Below are positions 62,793 through 64,000 of a stretch of DNA of 64,000 nt, one piece after another. The stretch is taken from the NCBI RefSeq assembly GCF_002940685.1, contig NZ_PNFP01000024.1, positions 20,626-84,625 of the forward strand. The letters run 5' to 3'. The notes beneath the pieces are model-generated. The model searched no databases. It was not told the DNA's origin and saw nothing but the letters and a program-made list of their open reading frames with translations. Source of the DNA: Ensifer adhaerens. GTDB taxonomy: Bacteria; Pseudomonadota; Alphaproteobacteria; Rhizobiales; Rhizobiaceae. Position 1 is the stretch's first letter. Each line of letters opens with the position of its first letter. The translations under genes and the position numbers were made by a program.

Positions 62793-63788
62793 TTATTTCG
62801 CCGCCGGTTTGTCCGGCGGCGCGCCATTGCCGGCGTTCCTGCCGGCAAAGTTCCTTTCGGCGATACGCGCCATCTGCTTGGGATCGTGCACGGTGAGATC
62901 CGGCATCCGCTCCGACGCGATCCGCGCTATCAGTTGAATGAGTTCCCGGACGCCAGCCGAGAGCGGGCGCGAGCCCGCCGACAGGATCGCCCACAGGAAG
63001 GGGATCTGGACATCGAGCGGCCGAACGACGATGGGCGCCGATTGCAGCCCGTAGGCCGTCGCCGGCTCGATGATCGCCACGCCAAGCCCGAGCGATGCGA
63101 CCTGCACGGCGTTGTTGGCCGCGTTGGTCGCGATGATCCGGTTGGGCCGCACGCCAGCCGCATCGAGCACCTCATCAACGCTATGGCGCAGCCGAAACGG
63201 GTTGGACATGGTGACGAGCGTGCGCCCGGCAAGATCGGCGATCGAGATCACGTCTTTTTCGGCGAGCGGATCGTGCGGCGCAACCGCGGCGACGCAACAG
63301 CCTTCGAAGAACCCCTGCACCTCCAGGCCCGGCTGATCGGCCGGCAGCGAAGTGACACAGAAATCCGCCGTGCGCGCGAACACCGACTGCACGGCGGCCT
63401 CGGCCGGCATGCTGCGCAGATTGATCGTGCGAGGCAGCAGATGCTCAGGCAGTTTTGCGAGCGCGATCGGGATGATGCCGCTCGCGAATGCCGGGGTCGC
63501 AGCGATCTCGATCGGCTCGGGCTCCTTGCCGGCGATCGCCTTGGCGCGGTTGCGCAGGTGCCCGATGCCGCTGACGAAGCGCTCCGCATCCTCGTGGAAG
63601 GCAATGCCCTTGTCGGTCGGCGCAATCCTCGGACCGTTCCGCTCGAACAGCGCAAAGCCGAGCGACGTCTCCAGGTCCTGAATCAGGCGCGTCACCTGCG
63701 ACTGCGAACGGTCGAGCAAGCGGGCGGCACCGGTGATGCTGCCCGTCGACATAACGGCGAGAAAGGCCTCGAGATCGCGTACTTCCAT
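62793..63788 (-). CDS. LysR-family regulator
   Basis: A 331-residue LysR-type regulator: helix-turn-helix GSITGAARLLDRSQSQVTRLIQDLE, then the effector domain. It lies 63 bases before the binding-protein gene on the same strand, so it may head the operon or be transcribed separately and control it. The C-terminal tail beyond the usual 300 residues is Ala/Asn-rich. Confidence 0.9.
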   Translation of the reverse strand: MEVRDLEAFLAVMSTGSITGAARLLDRSQSQVTRLIQDLETSLGFALFERNGPRIAPTDKGIAFHEDAERFVSGIGHLRNRAKAIAGKEPEPIEIAATPAFASGIIPIALAKLPEHLLPRTINLRSMPAEAAVQSVFARTADFCVTSLPADQPGLEVQGFFEGCCVAAVAPHDPLAEKDVISIADLAGRTLVTMSNPFRLRHSVDEVLDAAGVRPNRIIATNAANNAVQVASLGLGVAIIEPATAYGLQSAPIVVRPLDVQIPFLWAILSAGSRPLSAGVRELIQLIARIASERMPDLTVHDPKQMARIAERNFAGRNAGNGAPPDKPAAK

Positions 63789-63896
63789 CGGCTATCATGC
63801 GCTCCTTGCATGCTGGTCGATCAATAGTGCATAAAACGCATTCTCAGTTCTAGTGACAAAAGACAATTTTCTTCGTTGGTTCGGCGAGCGCCTGCT

Positions 63897-64000
63897 CACC
63901 AGTCCATGACGACCTTTCCGGAATTGCCGGAGCGCATGGCCTGGAAGCCGTCGCGGAACTCGTCGATCTTGATGCGGTGGGTGATGACGGGGGACAGGTC
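63897..64000 (-). CDS. tdh: L-threonine 3-dehydrogenase, C-terminal fragment
   Basis: Only the last 34 codons are in the window. The tail [18 protein letters not shown] then [16 protein letters not shown] matches the C-terminus of L-threonine 3-dehydrogenase (Tdh), which oxidises threonine to 2-amino-3-ketobutyrate. Stop TGA at 63897-63899. Other zinc alcohol dehydrogenases have related tails, so certainty is limited by length. Confidence 0.78.

Overview
The window is high-GC, densely packed alphaproteobacterial DNA of the Rhizobiaceae type, most like Ensifer/Sinorhizobium. The clues are the pcaDCHGB/pcaQ arrangement, the Agrobacterium-style uronate cluster (udh, gli, gci, kdgD), DUF992 and Omp25-type envelope proteins, a class III cyclase with a CHASE2 sensor, and rhizobial intergenic palindromic repeats. 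The many solute transporters (TTT, TRAP and three ABC systems), each beside its own catabolic genes, resemble a secondary chromid or megaplasmid such as pSymB. That replicon assignment is an inference. I saw no rRNA, tRNA, CRISPR array, insertion sequence or prophage.

Layout. 1-4616: end of a C-P lyase operon (phnH partial, phnI, phnJ, phnK, phnL, hexapeptide acyltransferase), with a small antisense membrane-protein ORF between phnI and phnJ. 4742-6616: secreted or envelope proteins (Cys-rich unknown, DUF922 with HELVH, DUF992). 6956-14947: a catabolic operon with a PdxA-family dehydrogenase, a complete TctABC transporter, a TIM-barrel isomerase-like protein and a DhaK-DhaL kinase, divergent from a GntR/FCD regulator. 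15417-21079: a FecR-TPR-beta-barrel protein translationally coupled to a CHASE2 adenylate cyclase. 21102-25779: a branched-chain amino-acid type ABC importer. 26112-31715: mixed genes, including a DUF899 thioredoxin-like protein, a lone FliN-like SpoA domain, an SDR, a SufR-like regulator divergent from sodB, a flavin reductase and a TPR protein.

31782-39635: TRAP transporter plus gli-gci-kdgD, divergent from udh and a FadR-type regulator, with two TCATATGA-centred palindromes between the arms. This is the oxidative uronate pathway to 2-oxoglutarate semialdehyde. 39657-44423: protocatechuate branch of the beta-ketoadipate pathway. 44458-51757: an AfuABC-like ABC importer, a histidine phosphatase and a Na/Pi-cotransporter-like protein in one run, behind an RpiR regulator preceded by a cluster of TTGCA/TGCAA repeats. 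This suggests uptake and dephosphorylation of a phosphorylated compound. 52166-54655: an orphan sensor kinase, an Omp25-like protein and a small P-loop protein.

54750-62729: an eight-gene operon of a polyamine-type ABC importer, a flavin monooxygenase, two carboxymuconolactone-decarboxylase-fold proteins and a MATE exporter, preceded by a LysR gene. Its substrate is unknown and it is the best candidate here for an undescribed import-oxidise-export system. The window closes inside a threonine dehydrogenase gene.
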